The notes under the pieces: generated by a model
Told to the model about the DNA's origin: nothing
The model's database searches: none
Seen by the model: only the letters and a program-made list of their open reading frames with translations
Source: Nostoc cf. edaphicum LEGE 07299
GTDB lineage: Bacteria; Cyanobacteriota; Cyanobacteriia; Cyanobacteriales; Nostocaceae
Assembly: GCF_015207245.1 (NCBI RefSeq)
Contig: NZ_JADEXF010000205.1
Coordinates: 1-6,510, forward strand
Length of the DNA: 6,510 bases
Direction of reading: 5' to 3'
Shown here: positions 5,728-6,510 of the stretch, piece by piece
Numbering within the stretch: position 1 is the stretch's first letter
How the letters are laid out: every line of letters starts with the position of its first letter
Translations under genes and position numbers: made by a program

Positions 5728-5731
5728 GGAG
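5728..5731 (+). promoter_or_regulatory. Ribosome binding site of the 116-aa gene
   Basis: GGAG lies 7 nt before the ATG at 5739, near-ideal spacing, and supports that start over alternatives. It sits inside a 7-codon reading frame (ATG at 5719, peptide MKLGVLA) whose TGA overlaps the start as ATGA. Confidence 0.7.
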
Positions 5732-5738
5732 TACTGGC

Positions 5739-6089
5739 ATGAAATACACTTTTGATATTGTAGGAATATCTCCACTTTTGCAGTTTTTTAATGAGCAACA
5801 GCAAAACGAGCAAAAACCACCCCACCAAGGTGTGGAATACTTGGGAATGCATACCTGTACGCTAGATACGTTTTTAGAATCGGTAGAATCAGTTCCAGCA
5901 AAGTGGGATTGGAATTTGGATCAAGTGGTAGATACCGTGATTAAGTTTTGGTTGAATAACTCAGACAGTATTCGTTATTGGAAAGTGCGTTTAAATGATG
6001 CTGGTAAGGATAATTTACTAGTCACAAGGTTGGCGGATATAACCGCCTTACAAGCTGAATTTGAATATCTATTAGATAAGGAGTGGTGA
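5739..6089 (+). CDS. Conserved-looking hypothetical protein, possibly HrcA/CIRCE-controlled
   Basis: I do not recognise a characterised family. The 116-aa protein is soluble and acidic, with no signal peptide or membrane segment. It begins with a hydrophobic, strand-like stretch (MKYTFDIVGISPLLQFF), followed by a Gln/Asn-rich hydrophilic loop (about 19-31). A predicted helical region follows, with LDTFLESVESVPAKWDWNLDQVVDTVIKFWLNN (about 42-74). It ends in a Leu/Ala-rich helix DITALQAEFEYLLDKEW. There are no cysteine metal motifs; a single Cys lies near residue 40. Good codon structure, a strong Shine-Dalgarno and a clean start support a real gene. It has its own upstream region with a CIRCE-like operator, which suggests (inference) heat or stress induction. 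It converges on the ATP-grasp gene at a 65-bp gap, so the two are not co-transcribed. Confidence 0.75.
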   Translation: MKYTFDIVGISPLLQFFNEQQQNEQKPPHQGVEYLGMHTCTLDTFLESVESVPAKWDWNLDQVVDTVIKFWLNNSDSIRYWKVRLNDAGKDNLLVTRLADITALQAEFEYLLDKEW

Positions 6090-6118
6090 AAAAATAGGTA
6101 GAATTGAAAAAGAATTCA

Positions 6119-6146
6119 GGAGGGTAGCAACCTCTGCTTCGCCTCC
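6119..6146. other. Weak inverted repeat between convergent genes
   Basis: GGAGG (6119-6123) can pair with CCTCC (6142-6146) over an 18-nt loop in the 65-bp gap between two convergent genes. The CCTCTGCTTCGCCTCC wording resembles small dispersed cyanobacterial repeats. There is no T-run, so a terminator role for either gene is unproven. Confidence 0.3.
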
Positions 6147-6154
6147 AGTCAAAA

Positions 6155-6510
6155 TCAATTATTTACTCTGTTATTCTCGTTTTCAAGTATTTTGAGAACT
6201 TGGAGATATAAATTTTCGACTCTTTTCGTCTGAACTTCACCAAATGATGCATAGTGAGTTAAGCTAGGAGCGCCATTTACTTCAATAATTGTATAATCTC
6301 CCATTGGTGACGTTATATCACTAGCAAGAATATCTACACCTGATAATCTCAACTCCATATCTTTTGTAATATTTACTGCTAATTTTTTAAAATCAGGATG
6401 GATATTGTCAGTGAAATCTATTGCCTCACCTCCTGTTGATAAATTTGCATTATCTAAAAGATAGACTATATTATTCTTAGGTATAACATTACTAAAATTT
6501 AGCTTCCGTC
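6155..6510 (-). CDS. ATP-grasp ligase, C-terminal part (5' end outside window)
   Basis: The minus-strand frame is open from the window edge to a TGA at 6155-6157, giving 117 visible residues; the Met at 6358 is internal, not the start. This is the C-terminal half of an ATP-grasp fold. NLSTGGEAIDFTD (visible residues 22-34) resembles the loop of cyanophycin synthetase and GshF-type enzymes. GVDIL (57-61, metal-ligand-like D59) and IIEVNGAPSL (74-83, E76 and N78) form the Mg-ATP site at the end of the domain. Such enzymes join a carboxylate to an amine or thiol using ATP; the substrate cannot be told from this part. RimK-, glutathione synthetase- or cyanophycin synthetase-like ligases are all possible. 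By hand count, G+C over 6181-6480 is about 32%, well below the roughly 48-52% of two sampled nrtC blocks, hinting at separate origin. Confidence 0.78.
   Translation of the reverse strand, partial: RKLNFSNVIPKNNIVYLLDNANLSTGGEAIDFTDNIHPDFKKLAVNITKDMELRLSGVDILASDITSPMGDYTIIEVNGAPSLTHYASFGEVQTKRVENLYLQVLKILENENNRVNN

Noticed and set aside
4385..5738. NtcA binding sites (GTA-N8-TAC) in the downstream gaps
   Set aside because: I scanned these gaps by eye and found no full match; the operon's NtcA site, if any, would be upstream of the window.

Overview
The window looks like chromosomal DNA of a filamentous, Nostoc/Anabaena-like (Nostocales) cyanobacterium. Four exact copies of the cyanobacterial HIP1 octamer GCGATCGC occur (146-153, 1464-1471, 4284-4291, 5333-5340). 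There are heptanucleotide short tandem repeats of the GGACAAA/TGACAAA type and cyanobacterial-style dispersed palindromes. The main genes form an nrtB-nrtC-nrtD set whose NrtC carries a fused substrate-binding-like domain, an architecture typical of cyanobacterial nitrate (Nrt) and bicarbonate (Cmp) ABC transporters.

Layout. Positions 1-46 are the tail of an upstream heptamer array and the nrtB ribosome binding site; the substrate-binding protein gene (nrtA) is expected just upstream, outside the window. nrtB (47-886) encodes the membrane permease. A 142-bp gap made almost entirely of heptamer repeats in two orientations leads into nrtC (1029-3029), an ATPase fused to an NrtA-like regulatory domain. 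A 497-bp gap follows, holding a 42-bp tandem array (about 6.5 units) and a two-hairpin dispersed element, then nrtD (3527-4384), the second ATPase. A perfect palindromic element follows nrtD. Next come a gene for a YbjN-domain protein (4566-5048) and a strong intrinsic terminator (5143-5189).

The long non-coding stretch 5190-5738 contains a near-perfect CIRCE operator (one mismatch) 140 bp upstream of a small gene of unknown function (5739-6089). Converging from the other strand is the 3' end of an AT-rich ATP-grasp ligase gene (6155-6510, cut by the window edge).

How the genes work together. NrtB (probably a homodimer) with the NrtC/NrtD ATPases would form the inner-membrane part of a four-component importer fed by a lipoprotein NrtA. 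NrtC's extra domain is known in Synechococcus to mediate ammonium inhibition of nitrate uptake. No narB (nitrate reductase) follows nrtD within the window, so the Nrt-versus-Cmp assignment rests on sequence resemblance and is not fully settled. The most unusual points are the CIRCE-like operator in front of an unknown gene, the repeat invasion of every visible gap in the transporter operon (including a repeat that appears to supply the nrtC Shine-Dalgarno), and the compositionally distinct ATP-grasp gene.
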